64,000 bases of DNA, from assembly GCA_037178625.1 (NCBI GenBank), contig JAWZXG010000033.1, positions 62,001-126,000 of the forward strand. The letters are read 5' to 3'. Positions 14,089 to 28,022 of the stretch are shown here, in pieces. A program made the translations under genes and the position numbers. Under the pieces are notes generated by a model. The model saw only the letters and a program-made list of their open reading frames with translations, ran no database searches and was not told the origin of the DNA. Within the stretch, counting starts at the first letter, position 1; the number at the start of each line of letters is the position of its first letter. This DNA comes from Skeletonema tropicum (Eukaryota; Bacillariophyta; Thalassiosirophyceae; Thalassiosirales; Thalassiosiraceae).

Positions 14089-15838
14089 TCCTTCTCTAGC
14101 TTGGAGCTGCAAGATCTGTTCGCATTGCTGCAACATCGCCGATTTGTTTCGTCACTAAGCACGAAGACAGGGAAGACGTTGATCGTCAAGATCTCTCTGG
14201 TACAGTCATGCAGCAGACCTAAAGCTCATGAAGCTCGCTGCTCTTAAGGATGTCTTGGAAGTTCGTGGCCAGGTGGCTTCTGGAGTTCCTCTTGATTACT
14301 TCTTGAGAGAGAACGATGACAGCATCGTGTGCCTTATGGGCATCGAAGATCTTTGTTCTAAAGCCCACGTGGTCCAAAGCGAAGAAGACGCGTATAGAAC
14401 GATGTGTTCATGCAGTCCTCCAAGAGAAAGAGCGGCAACAGATGATGGATGTTTCCTCCTCTTGTCCTCTTACCGATTGGCAGGGGCCAGGATATGATTG
14501 CACATGCTTCGTTCTCTGAGACGAGGAATGCTGCAATGAGAGCCACGGAAGCTTGGTTTGCTTCAACAAGCGTTTGATCATGGTTTGTCATGAGCGTGTG
14601 ATGTGATATTGAATTGATGAGATCTGATGAAGAAATGTCGAACGATGTAACAAGAGAAAACAACTAGATGATTATAAATACTCCCAAGAAAGTGAAAGTA
14701 CAGAGTGTGGTCTTATAAGTATTGGCCATCTCTTTGGAAAGTCTTTATTATCTTATTCAAAGGGCAGTTGTCTAGCAACGAGCGCAACTCCAACTCTTGC
14801 ACTGATGCCTTTCTAAGTTAGTTTGCATCATCGAGGGCTAGCTCCCTCTTCATCTCTCAAGGTTGTTGCTTACCATGCATCACAATAATAATAAATTCTA
14901 CACGGTTGCCCTGCCCTTTAATTCTCTCCTTCATCCTTCATGCTGAATAGTTGGCGCAGGTGGGCAACTTGCAACTTCCCGCCAGATGTGCCTCTCATCA
15001 CTCATCACCACTTTTGAAAATTGTACAATAACCTCCATGTCGACGCACTTGCTACAGCCATACAGCCTCAATATTCAATATCCATTCTCTACATCATTAT
15101 CAGTGTTGATACATAATTTACAGCACACTCCGCTAAAAAACGACACCACAATATAGTAGTAATTATTTGAAAATAATAGGAGTACTATCTTAATTTTCAA
15201 TGTCCAACCATAATATTATCATATCCACATCCCGACAAACATCCGACCGTCGCCGCCACGACGAAACATCCACATCCACCAGCAGCAATACTCTCAACCC
15301 CCGTCGAATTCAAACAGGCCTCCCAGGAATTCGCCGCACCGTCCTACGATGGTGCACTGCGTGTCAATTCGGATGCGTATGATGTGCTCTCCTGTGCTGT
15401 GAGGGATGTGTTTGACAATACATGTCACTCTGCTATTCATGCTGTCGTGAACGTGAATAACAATAATAGAAGTAGCGTTGTTGACGATGATAATGGCGGC
15501 AGTAGTAATAATGATAATGATAGCAACATGAATATTAATATTTCACTCCAAGCCAAACCAGAATGGCGAAGACACTTTCCACTCAACGCCCTCCTCCGTC
15601 CATCCATCAATTCGTTCGCCCATGATCAATTCCACATGCCTCAACAAAAAAAGAAGCAGAGGCGGAGCACATTATCAGTTACAGAATTGCGTAATGCAAC
15701 AGTTGTGACACATCATCCGAGAATTGTAAATGAGGCGACTGGTGAGCGGGCAATGTGTGCTGTGGAGAGTGAGGTGACGAGGGCGCGGAATTTGGAGGTG
15801 GCTGTGTTGGATGCTGGATTGATGGATTGAGGAGGAGG
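14089..15838 (+). repeat. Array unit 9 (1750 bp, indel-rich)
   Basis: +GGT allele. Many single-base insertions (for example near 14101, 14374, 14487, 14543, 14947, 15342 and 15828) break both the gene B frame (from 14228) and the SWI3 5' frame (from 15200). Confidence 0.93.
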
Positions 15839-17599
15839 TCCTTCTCTAGCTGGAGCTGCAAGATCTGTTCGCATTGCTGCAACATCGCCGATTTGTTTCG
15901 TCACTAAGCACGAAGACAGGGAAGACGTTGATCGTCAAGATCCTCTCTGGTACAGTCATGCAGCAGACCTAAAGCTCATGAAGCTCGCTGCTCTTAAGGA
16001 TGTCTTGGAAGTTCGTGGCCAGGTGGCTTCTGGAGTTCCTCTTGATTACTTCTTGAGAGAGAACGATGACAGCATCGTGTGCCTTATGGGCATCGAAGAT
16101 CTTTGTTCTAAAGCCCACGTGGTCAAAGCCGAAGAAGACGCGTATAGAACGATGTGTTCATGCAGTCCTCCAAGAGAGAAAGAGCGGCAACAGATGATGG
16201 ATGTTTCCTCCTCTTGTCCTCTTACCGATTGGCAGGGGCAGGATATGATTGCACATGCTTCGTTCTCTCTGAGACGAGGAATGCTGCAATGAGAGCACGG
16301 AAGCTTGGTTTGCTTCAACAAGCGTTTGATCATGGTTTGTCATGAGCGTGTGATGTGATATTGAATTGATGAGATCTGATGAAGAAATGTCGAACGATGT
16401 AACAAGAGAAAACAACTAGATGATTATAAATACTCCCAAGAAAGTGAAAGTACAGGAGTGTGGTCTCTTATAAGTATTGGCCCCATCTCTTTGGAAAGTC
16501 TTTATTATCTTATTCAAAGGGCAGTTGTCTAGCAACGAGCGCAACTCCAACTCTTGCACTGATGCCTTTTCTAAGTTAGTTTGCATCATCGAAGGGCTAG
16601 CTCCCCTCTTCATCTCTCAAGGTTGTTGCTTACCATGCATCACAATAATAATAAATTTCCTACGGTTGCCCTGCCCTTTAATTCTCTCCTTCATCCTTCA
16701 TGCTGATAGTTGGCGCAGGTGGGCAACTTGCAACTTCCCGCCAGAATGTGCTCTCATCACTCATCACCACTTTTGAAAAATTGTTACAATAACCTCCATG
16801 TCGACGCACTTGCTACAGCATACAGCCTCAATATTCAATATCCATTCTCTAACATCATTATCAGTGTTGATACATAATTTACAGCACACTTCCGCTAAAA
16901 AAACGACACCACAATATAAGTAATTATTTGAAAATAATAGGAGTACTATCTAATTTTCAATGTCCAACCATAATATTATCATATCCACATCCCGACAAAC
17001 ATCCGACCGTCGCCGCCACGACGAAACATCCACATCCACCAGCAGCAATACTCTCAACCCCCGTCGAATTCAAAAACAGGCCTCCCAGGAATTCGCCGCA
17101 CCGTCTACGATGGTGCACTGCGTGTCAATTCGGATGCGTATGATGTGCTCTCCTGTGCTGTGAGGGATGTGTTTGACAATACATGTCACTCTGCTATTCA
17201 TGCTGTCGTGAACGTGAATAACAATAATAGAAGTAGCGTTGTTGACGATGATAATGGCGGCAGTAGTAATAATGATAATGATAGCAACATGAATATTAAT
17301 ATTTCACTCCAAGCCAAACCAGAATGGCGAAGACACTTTCCACTCAACGCCCTCCTCCGTCCATCCATCAATTCGTTCGCCCATGATCAATTCCACATGC
17401 CTCAACAAAAAAAGAAGCAGAGGCGGAGCACATTATCAGTTACAGAATTGCGTAATGCAACAGTTGTGACACATCATCCGAGAATTGTAAATGAGGCGAC
17501 TGGTGAGCGGGCAATGTGTGCTTGTGGAGAGTGAGGTGACGAGGGCGCGGAATTTGGAGGTGGCTGTGTTGGATGCTGGATTGATGGATGAGGAGGAGG
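15839..17599 (+). repeat. Array unit 10 (1761 bp, longest, indel-rich)
   Basis: +GGT allele. Single-base insertions (for example near 15942, 16130, 16267, 16483, 17073 and 17522) break both frames. The insertion near 15942 happens to put the upstream gene B frame in register with the downstream part. Confidence 0.93.
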
Positions 17600-19345
17600 T
17601 CCTTCTCTAGCTGGAGCTGCAAGATCTGTTCGCATTGCTGCAACATCGCCGATTTGTTTCGTCACTAAGCACGAAGACAGGGAAGACGTTGATCGTCAAG
17701 ATCTCTCTGGTACAGTCATGCAGCAGACCTAAAGCTCATGAAGCTCGCTGCTCTTAAGGATGTCTTGGAAGTTCGTGGCCAGGTGGCTTCTGGAGTTCCT
17801 CTTGATTACTTCTTGAGAGAGAACGATGAACAGCATCGTGTGCCTTATGGGCATCGAAGATCTTTGTTCTAAAGCCCACGTGGTCAAAGCGAAGAAGACG
17901 CGTATAGAACGATGTGTTCATGCAGTCCTCCAAGAGAAAGAGCGGCAACAGATGATGGATGTTTCCTCCTCTTGTCCTTCTTACCGATTGGCAGGGGCAG
18001 GATATGATTGCACATGCTTCGTTCGTTTCTGAGACGAGGAATGCTGCAATGAGAGCACGGAAGCTTGGTTTGCTTCAACAAGCGTTTGATCATGGTTTGT
18101 CATGAGCGTGTGATGTGATATTGAATTGATGAGATCTGATGAAGAAATGTCGAACGATGTAACAAGAGAAAACAACTAGATGATTATAAATACTCCCAAG
18201 AAAGTGAAAGTACAGAGTGTGGTCTTATAAGTATTGGCCATCTCTTTGGAAAGTCTTTATTATCCTTATTCAAAGGGCAGTTGTCTAGCAACGAGCGCAA
18301 CTCCAACTCTTGCACTGATGCCTTTCTAAGTTAGTTTGCATCATCGAGGGCTAGCTCCCCTCTTCATCTCTCAAGGTTGTTTTGCTTACCATGCATCACA
18401 ATAATAATAAATTCTACGGTTGCCCTGCCCTTTAATTCTCTCCTTCATGCTGATAGTTGGCGCAGGTGGGCAACTTGCAACTTCCCGCCAGATGTGCTCT
18501 CATCACTCATCACCACTTTTGAAAAATTGTACAATAACCTCCATGTCGACGCACTTGCTACAGCATACAGCCTCAATATTCAATATCCATTCTCTAACAT
18601 TATCAGTGTTGATACATAATTTACAGCACACTCCGCTAAAAAACGACACCACAATATAAGTAGTAATTATTTGAAAATAATAGGAGTACTATCTAATTTT
18701 TCAATGTTCCAACCATAATATTATCATATCCACATCCCGACAAAACATCCGACCGTCGCCGCCACGACGAAACATCCACATCCACCAGCAGCAATACTCT
18801 CAACCCCCGTCGAATTCAAACAGGCCTCCCAGGAATTCGCCGCACCGTCTACGATGGTGCACTGCGTGTCAATTCGGATGCGTATGATGTGCTCTCCTGT
18901 GCTGTGAGGGATGTGTTTGACAATACATGTCACTCTGCTATTCATGCTGTCGTGAACGTGAATAACAATAATAGAAGTAGCGTTGTTGACGATGATAATG
19001 GCGGCAGTAGTAATAATGAATAATGATAGCAACATGAATATTAATATTTCACACTCCAAGCCAAACCAGAATGGCGAAGACACTTTCCACTCAACGCCCT
19101 CCTCCGTCCATCCATCAATTCGTTCGCCCATGATCAATTCCACATGCCTCAACAAAAAAAGAAGCAGAGGCGGAGCACATTATCAGTTACAGAATTGCGT
19201 AATGCAACAGTTGTGACACATCATCCGAGAATTGTAAATGAGGCGACTGGTGAGCGGGCAATGTGTGCTGTGGAGAGTGAGGTGACGAGGGCGCGGAATT
19301 TGGAGGTGGCTGTGTTGGATGCTGGATTGATGGATGAGGAGGAGG
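17600..19345 (+). repeat. Array unit 11 (1746 bp, indel-rich)
   Basis: +GGT allele. The gene B frame is broken near 17829 and 17978. The SWI3 start region near 18703 is altered by extra T bases, and frameshifts follow near 18743 and 19020. Confidence 0.93.
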
Positions 19346-21089
19346 TCCTTCTCTAGCTGGAGCTGCAAGATCTGTTCGCCATTGCTGCAACATCGCCGAT
19401 TTGTTTCGTCACTAAGCACGAAGACAGGGAAGACGTTGATCGTCAAGATCTCTCTGGTACAGTCATGCAGCAGACCTAAAGCTCATGAAGCTCGCTGCTC
19501 TTAAGGATGTCTTGGAAGTTCGTGGCCAGGTGGCTTCTGGAGTTCCTCTTGATTACTTCTTGAGAGAGAACGATGACAGCATCGTGTGCCTTATGGGCAT
19601 CGAAGATCTTTGTTCTAAAGCCCACGTGGTCAAAGCGAAGAAGACGCGTATAGAACGATGTGTTCATGCAGTCCTCCAAGAGAAAGAGCGGCAACAGATG
19701 ATGGATGTTTCCTCCTCTTGTCCTCTTACCGATTGGCAGGGGCAGGATATGATTGCACATGCTTCGTTCTCTGAGACGAGGAATGCTGCAATGAGAGCAC
19801 CGGAAGCTTGGTTTGCTTCAACAAGCGTTTGATCATGGTTTGTCATGAGCGTGTGATGTGATATTGAATTGATGAGATCTGATGAAGAAATGTCGAACGA
19901 TGTAACAAGAGAAAACAACTAGATGATTATAAATACTCCCAAGAAAGTGAAAGTACAGAGTGTGGTCTTATAAGTATTGGCCATCTCTTTGGAAAGTCTT
20001 TATTATCTTATTCAAAGGGCAGTTGTCTAGCAACGAGCGCAACTCCAACTCTTGCACTGATGCCTTTCTAAGTTAGTTTGCATCCATCGAGGGCTAGCTC
20101 CCCTCTTCATCTCTCAAGGTTGTTGCTTACCATGCATCACAATAATAATAAATTCTACGGTTGCCCTGCCCTTTAATTCTCTCCTTCATGCTGATAGTTG
20201 GCGCAGGTGGGCAACTTGCAACTTCCCGCCAGATGTGCTCTCATCACTCATCACACCACTTTTGAAAAATTGTACAATAACCTCCATGTCGACGCACTTG
20301 CTACAGCATACAGCCTCAATATTCAATATCCATTCTCTAACATCATTATTCAGTGTTGATACATAATTTACAGCACACTCCGCTAAAAAACGACACCACA
20401 ATATAAGTAGTAATTATTTGAAAATAATAGGAGTACTATCTAATTTTCAATGTCCAACCATAATATTATCATTATCCACATCCCGACAAAACATCCGACC
20501 GTCGCCGCCACGACGAAACATCCACATCCACCAGCAGCAATACTCTCAACCCCCGTCGAATTCAAAACAGGCCTCCCAGGAATTCGCCGCACCGTCTACG
20601 ATGGTGCACTGCGTGTCAATTCGGATGCGTATGATGTGCTCTCCTGTGCTGTGAGGGATGTGTTTGACAATACATGTCACTCTGCTATTCATGCTGTCGT
20701 GAACGTGAATAACAATAATAGAAGTAGCGTTGTTGACGATGATAATGGCGGCAGTAGTAATAATGATAATGATAGCAACATGAATATTAATATTTCACTC
20801 CAAGCCAAACCAGAATGGCGAAGACACTTTCCACTCAACGCCCTCCTCCGTCCATCCATCAATTCGTTCGCCCATGATCAATTCCACATGCCTCAACAAA
20901 AAAAGAAGCAGAGGCGGAGCACATTATCAGTTACAGAATTGCGTAATGCAACAGTTGTGACACATCATCCGAGAATTGTAAATGAGGCGACTGGTGAGCG
21001 GGCAATGTGTGCTGTGGAGAGTGAGGTGACGAGGGCGCGGAATTTGGAGGTGGCTGTGTTGGATGCTGGATTGATGGATGAGGAGGAGG
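19346..21089 (+). repeat. Array unit 12 (1744 bp, indel-rich)
   Basis: +GGT allele. The gene B fragment 19485-19832 is frameshifted near its end by an extra C at about 19800. The SWI3 5' frame 20450-21100 is 216 aa, with several altered residues near the N-terminus caused by compensating indels. Confidence 0.93.
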
Positions 21090-22819
21090 TCCTTCTCTAG
21101 CTGGAGCTGCAAGATCTGTTCGCATTGCTGCAACATCGCCGATTTGTTTCGTCACTAAGCACGAAGACAGGGAAGACGTTGATCGTCAAGATCTCTCTGG
21201 TACAGTCATGCAGCAGACCTAAAGCTCATGAAGCTCGCTGCTCTTAAGGATGTCTTGGAAGTTCGTGGCCAGGTGGCTTCTGGAGTTCCTCTTGATTACT
21301 TCTTGAGAGAGAACGATGACAGCATCGTGTGCCTTATGGGCATCGAAGATCTTTGTTCTAAAGCCCACGTCAAAGCGAAGAAGACGCGTATAGAACGATG
21401 TGTTCATGCAGTCCTCCAAGAGAAAGAGCGGCAACAGATGATGGATGTTTCCTCCTCTTGTCCTCTTACCGATTGGCAGGGGCAGGATATGATTGCACAT
21501 GCTTCGTTCTCTGAGACGAGGAATGCTGCAATGAGAGCACGGAAGCTTGGTTTGCTTCAACAAGCGTTGATCATGGTTTGTCATGAGCGTGTGATGTGAT
21601 ATTGAATTGATGAGATCTGATGAAGAAATGTCGAACGATGTAACAAGAGAAAACAACTAGATGATTATAAATACTCCCAAGAAAGTGAAAGTACAGAGTG
21701 TGGTCTTATAAGTATTGGCCATCTCTTTGGAAAGTCTTTATTATCTTATTCAAAGGGCAGTTGTCTAGCAACGAGCGCAACTCCAACTCTTGCACTGATG
21801 CCTTTCTAAGTTAGTTTGCATCATCGAGGGCTAGCTCCCCTCTTCATCTCTCAAGGTTGTTGCTTACCATGCATCACAATAATAATAAATTCTACGGTTG
21901 CCCTGCCCTTTAATTCTCTCCTTCATGCTGATAGTTGGCGCAGGTGGGCAACTTGCAACTTCCCGCCAGATGTGCTCTCATCACTCATCACCACTTTTGA
22001 AAAATTGTACAATAACCTCCATGTCGACGCACTTGCTACAGCATACAGCCTCAATATTCAATATCCATTCTCTAACATCATTATCAGTGTTGATACATAA
22101 TTTACAGCACACTCCGCTAAAAAACGACACCACAATATAGTAGTAATTATTTGAAAATAATAGGAGTACTATCTAATTTTCAATGTCCAACCATAATATT
22201 ATCATATCCACATCCCGACAAACATCCGACCGTCGCCGCCACGACGAAACATCCACATCCACCAGCAGCAATACTCTCAACCCCCGTCGAATTCAAACAG
22301 GCCTCCCAGGAATTCGCCGCACCGTCTACGATGGTGCACTGCGTGTCAATTCGGATGCGTATGATGTGCTCTCCTGTGCTGTGAGGGATGTGTTTGACAA
22401 TACATGTCACTCTGCTATTCATGCTGTCGTGAACGTGAATAACAATAATAGAAGTAGCGTTGTTGACGATGATAATGGCGGCAGTAGTAATAATGATAAT
22501 GATAGCAACATGAATATTAATATTTCACTCCAAGCCAAACCAGAATGGCGAAGACACTTTCCACTCAACGCCCTCCTCCGTCCATCCATCAATTCGTTCG
22601 CCCATGATCAATTCCACATGCCTCAACAAAAAAAGAAGCAGAGGCGGAGCACATTATCAGTTACAGAATTGCGTAATGCAACAGTTGTGACACATCATCC
22701 GAGAATTGTAAATGAGGCGACTGGTGAGCGGGCAATGTGTGCTGTGGAGAGTGAGGTGACGAGGGCGCGGAATTTGGAGGTGGCTGTGTTGGATGCTGGA
22801 TTGATGGATGAGGAGGAGG
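21090..22819 (+). repeat. Array unit 13 (1730 bp)
   Basis: The gene B fragment 21228-21599 has an altered C-terminus because one T is missing near 21568. The truncated SWI3 frame is intact at 22183-22830. Confidence 0.95.
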
Positions 22820-24553
22820 TCCTTCTCTAGCTGGAGCTGCAAGATCTGTTCGCATTGCTGCAACATCGCCGATTTGTTTCGTCACTAAGCACGAAGACAG
22901 GGAAGACGTTGATCGTCAAGATCTCTCTGGTACAGTCATGCAGCAGACCTAAAGCTCATGAAGCTCGCTGCTCTTAAGGATGTCTTGGAAGTTCGTGGCC
23001 AGGTGGCTTCTGGAGTTCCTCTTGATTACTTCTTGAGAGAGAACGATGACAGCATCGTGTGCCTTATGGGCATCGAAGATCTTTGTTCTAAAGCCCACGT
23101 CAAAGCGAAGAAGACGCGTATAGAACGATGTGTTCATGCAGTCCTCCAAGAGAAAGAGCGGCAACAGATGATGGATGTTTCCTCCTCTTGTCCTCTTACC
23201 GATTGGCAGGGGCAGGATATGATTGCACATGCTTCGTTCTCTGAGACGAGGAATGCTGCAATGAGAGCACGGAAGCTTGGTTTGCTTCAACAAGCGTTTG
23301 ATCATGGTTTGTCATGAGCGTGTGATGTGATATTGAATTGATGAGATCTGATGAAGAAATGTCGAACGATGTAACAAGAGAAAACAACTAGATGATTATA
23401 AATACTCCCAAGAAAGTGAAAGTACAGAGTGTGGTCTTATAAGTATTGGCCATCTCTTTGGAAAGTCTTTATTATCTTATTCAAAGGGCAGTTGTCTAGC
23501 AACGAGCGCAACTCCAACTCTTGCACTGATGCCTTTCTAAGTTAGTTTTGCATCATCGAGGGCTAGCTCCCCTCTTCATCTCTCAAGGTTGTTGCTTACC
23601 ATGCATCACAATAATAATAAATTCTACGGTTGCCCTGCCCTTTAATTCTCTCTCCTTCATGCTGATAGTTGGCGCAGGTGGGCAACTTGCAACTTCCCGC
23701 CAGATGTGCTCTCATCACTCATCACCACTTTTGAAAAATTGTACAATAACCTCCATGTCGACGCACTTGCTACAGCATACAGCCTCAATATTCAATATCC
23801 ATTCTCTAACACATTATCAGTGTTGATACATAATTTACAGCACACTCCGCTAAAAAACGACACCACAATATAAGTAGTAATTATTTGAAAATAATAGGAG
23901 TACTATCTAATTTTCAATGTCCAACCATAATATTATCATATCCACATCCCGACAAACATCCGACCGTCGCCGCCACGACGAAACATCCACATCCACCAGC
24001 AGCAATACTCTCAACCCCCGTCGAATTCAAACAGGCCTCCCAGGAATTCGCCGCACCGTCTACGATGGTGCACTGCGTGTCAATTCGGATGCGTATGATG
24101 TGCTCTCCTGTGCTGTGAGGGATGTGTTTGACAATACATGTCACTCTGCTATTCATGCTGTCGTGAACGTGAATAACAATAATAGAAGTAGCGTTGTTGA
24201 CGATGATAATGGCGGCAGTAGTAATAATGATAATGATAGCAACATGAATATTAATATTTCACTCCAAGCCAAACCAGAATGGCGAAGACACTTTCCACTC
24301 AACGCCCTCCTCCGTCCATCCATCAATTCGTTCGCCCATGATCAATTCCACATGCCTCAACAAAAAAAGAAGCAGAGGCGGAGCACATTATCAGTTACAG
24401 AATTGCGTAATGCAACAGTTGTGACACATCATCCGAGAATTGTAAATGAGGCGACTGGTGAGCGGGCAATGTGTGCTGTGGAGAGTGAGGTGACGAGGGC
24501 GCGGAATTTGGAGGTGGCTGTGTTGGATGCTGGATTGATGGATGAGGAGGAGG
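22820..24553 (+). repeat. Array unit 14 (1734 bp)
   Basis: The gene B fragment is 22958-23317. The truncated SWI3 frame is intact at 23917-24564. Confidence 0.95.
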
Positions 24554-26280
24554 TCCTTCTCTAGCTGGAGCTGCAAGATCTGTTCGCATTGCTGCAACAT
24601 CGCCGATTTGTTTCGTCACTAAGCACGAAGACAGGGAAGACGTTGATCGTCAAGATCTCTCTGGTACAGTCATGCAGCAGACCTAAAGCTCATGAAGCTC
24701 GCTGCTCTTAAGGATGTCTTGGAAGTTCGTGGCCAGGTGGCTTCTGGAGTTCCTCTTGATTACTTCTTGAGAGAGAACGATGACAGCATCGTGTGCCTTA
24801 TGGGCATCGAAGATCTTTGTTCTAAAGCCCACGTCAAAGCGAAGAAGACGCGTATAGAACGATGTGTTCATGCAGTCCTCCAAGAGAAAGAGCGGCAACA
24901 GATGATGGATGTTTCCTCCTCTTGTCCTCTTACCGATTGGCAGGGGCAGGATATGATTGCACATGCTTCGTTCTCTGAGACGAGGAATGCTGCAATGAGA
25001 GCACGGAAGCTTGGTTTGCTTCAACAAGCGTTTGATCATGGTTTGTCATGAGCGTGTGATGTGATATTGAATTGATGAGATCTGATGAAGAAATGTCGAA
25101 CGATGTAACAAGAGAAAACAACTAGATGATTATAAATACTCCCAAGAAAGTGAAAGTACAGAGTGTGGTCTTATAAGTATTGGCCATCTCTTTGGAAAGT
25201 CTTTATTATCTTATTCAAAGGGCAGTTGTCTAGCAACGAGCGCAACTCCAACTCTTGCACTGATGCCTTTCTAAGTTAGTTTGCATCATCGAGGGCTAGC
25301 TCCCCTCTTCATCTCTCAAGGTTGTTGCTTACCATGCATCACAATAATAATAAATTCTACGGTTGCCCTGCCCTTTAATTCTCTCCTTCATGCTGATAGT
25401 TGGCGCAGGTGGGCAACTTGCAACTTCCCGCCAGATGTGCTCTCATCACTCATCACCACTTTTGAAAAATTGTACAATAACCTCCATGTCGACGCACTTG
25501 CTACAGCATACAGCCTCAATATTCAATATCCATTCTCTAAACATTATCAGTGTTGATACATAATTTACAGCACACTCCGCTAAAAAACGACACCACAATA
25601 TAAGTAATTATTTGAAAATAATAGGAGTACTATCTAATTTTCAATGTCCAACCATAATATTATCATATCCACATCCCGACAAACATCCGACCGTCGCCGC
25701 CACGACGAAACATCCACATCCACCAGCAGCAATACTCTCAACCCCCGTCGAATTCAAACAGGCCTCCCAGGAATTCGCCGCACCGTCTACGATGGTGCAC
25801 TGCGTGTCAATTCGGATGCGTATGATGTGCTCTCCTGTGCTGTGAGGGATGTGTTTGACAATACATGTCACTCTGCTATTCATGCTGTCGTGAACGTGAA
25901 TAACAATAATAGAAGTAGCGTTGTTGACGATGATAATGGCGGCAGTAGTAATAATGATAATGATAGCAACATGAATATTAATATTTCACTCCAAGCCAAA
26001 CCAGAATGGCGAAGACACTTTCCACTCAACGCCCTCCTCCGTCCATCCATCAATTCGTTCGCCCATGATCAATTCCACATGCCTCAACAAAAAAAGAAGC
26101 AGAGGCGGAGCACATTATCAGTTACAGAATTGCGTAATGCAACAGTTGTGACACATCATCCGAGAATTGTAAATGAGGCGACTGGTGAGCGGGCAATGTG
26201 TGCTGTGGAGAGTGAGGTGACGAGGGCGCGGAATTTGGAGGTGGCTGTGTTGGATGCTGGATTGATGGATGAGGAGGAGG
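24554..26280 (+). repeat. Array unit 15 (1727 bp)
   Basis: The gene B fragment is 24692-25051. The truncated SWI3 frame is intact at 25644-26291. Confidence 0.95.
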
Positions 26281-28022
26281 TCCTTCTCTAGCTGGAGCTG
26301 CAAGATCTGTTCGCATTGCTGCAACATCGCCGATTTGTTTCGTCACTAAGCACGAAGACAGGGAAGACGTTGATCGTCAAGATCTCTCTGGTACAGTCAT
26401 GCAGCAGACCTAAAGCTCATGAAGCTCGCTGCTCTTAAGGATGTCTTGGAAGTTCGTGGCCAGGTGGCTTCTGGAGTTCCTCTTGATTACTTCTTGAGAG
26501 AGAACGATGACAGCATCGTGTGCCTTATGGGCATCGAAGATCTTTGTTCTAAAGCCCACGTGGTCAAAGCGAAGAAGACGCGTATAGAACGATGTGTTCA
26601 TGCAGTCCTCCAAGAGAAAGAGCGGCAACAGATGATGGATGTTTCCTCCTCTTGTCCTCTTACCGATTGGCAGGGGCAGGATATGATTGCACATGCTTCG
26701 TTCTCTGAGACGAGGAATGCTGCAATGAGAGCACGGAAGCTTGGTTTGCTTCAACAAGCGTTTGATCATGGTTTGTCATGAGCGTGTGATGTGATATTGA
26801 ATTGATGAGATCTGATGAAGAAATGTCGAACGATGTAACAAGAGAAAACAACTAGATGATTATAAATACTCCCCAAGAAAGTGAAAGTACAGAGTGTGGT
26901 CTTATAAGTATTGGCCATCTCTTTGGAAAGTCTTTATTATCTTATTCAAAGGGCAGTTGTCTAGCAACGAGCGCAACTCCAACTCTTGCACTGATGCCTT
27001 TCTAAGTTAGTTTGCATCATCGAGGGCTAGCTCCCCTCTTCATCTCTCAAGGTTGTTGCTTACCATGCATCACAATAATAATAAATTCTACGGTTGCCCT
27101 GCCCTTTAATTCTCTCCTTCATCCTTCATGCTGATAGTTGGCGCAGGTGGGCAACTTGCAACTTCCCGCCAGATGTGCTCTCATCACTCATCACCACTTT
27201 TGAAAAATTGTACAATAACCTCCATGTCGACGCACTTGCTACAGCATACAGCCTCAATATTCAATATCCATTCTCTAACATCATATCAGTGTTGATACAT
27301 AATTTACAGCACACTCCGCTAAAAAACGACACCACATATAAGTAAGTAATTATTTGAAAATAATAGGAGTACTATCTAATTTTCAATGTCCAACCATAAT
27401 ATTATCATATCCACATCCCGACAAACATCCGACCGTCGCCGCCACGACGAAACATCCACATCCACCAGCAGCAATACTCTCAACCCCCGTCGAATTCAAA
27501 CAGGCCTCCCAGGAATTCGCCGCACCGTCTACGATGGTGCACTGCGTGTCAATTCGGATGCGTATGATGTGCTCTCCTGTGCTGTGAGGGATGTGTTTGA
27601 CAATACATGTCACTCTGCTATTCATGCTGTCGTGAACGTGAATAACAATAATAGAAGTAGCGTTGTTGACGATGATAATGGCGGCAGTAGTAATAATGAT
27701 AATGATAGCAACATGAATATTAATATTTCACTCCAAGCCAAACCAGAATGGCGAAGACACTTTCCACTCAACGCCCTCCTCCGTCCATCCATCAATTCGT
27801 TCGCCCATGATCAATTCCACATGCCTCAACAAAAAAAGAAGCAGAGGCGGAGCACATTATCAGTTACAGAATTGCGTAATGCAACAGTTGTGACACATCA
27901 TCCGAGAATTGTAAATGAGGCGACTGGTGAGCGGGCAATGTGTGCTGTGGAGAGTGAGGTGACGAGGGCGCGGAATTTGGAGGTGGCTGTGTTGGATGCT
28001 GGATTGATGGATGAGGAGGAGG
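26281..28022 (+). repeat. Array unit 16 (1742 bp)
   Basis: The gene B fragment 26419-26781 carries the +GGT allele. The truncated SWI3 frame is intact at 27386-28033. The CTTCATCCTTCATG spacer variant near 27117 is shared with units 9 and 10. Confidence 0.95.
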
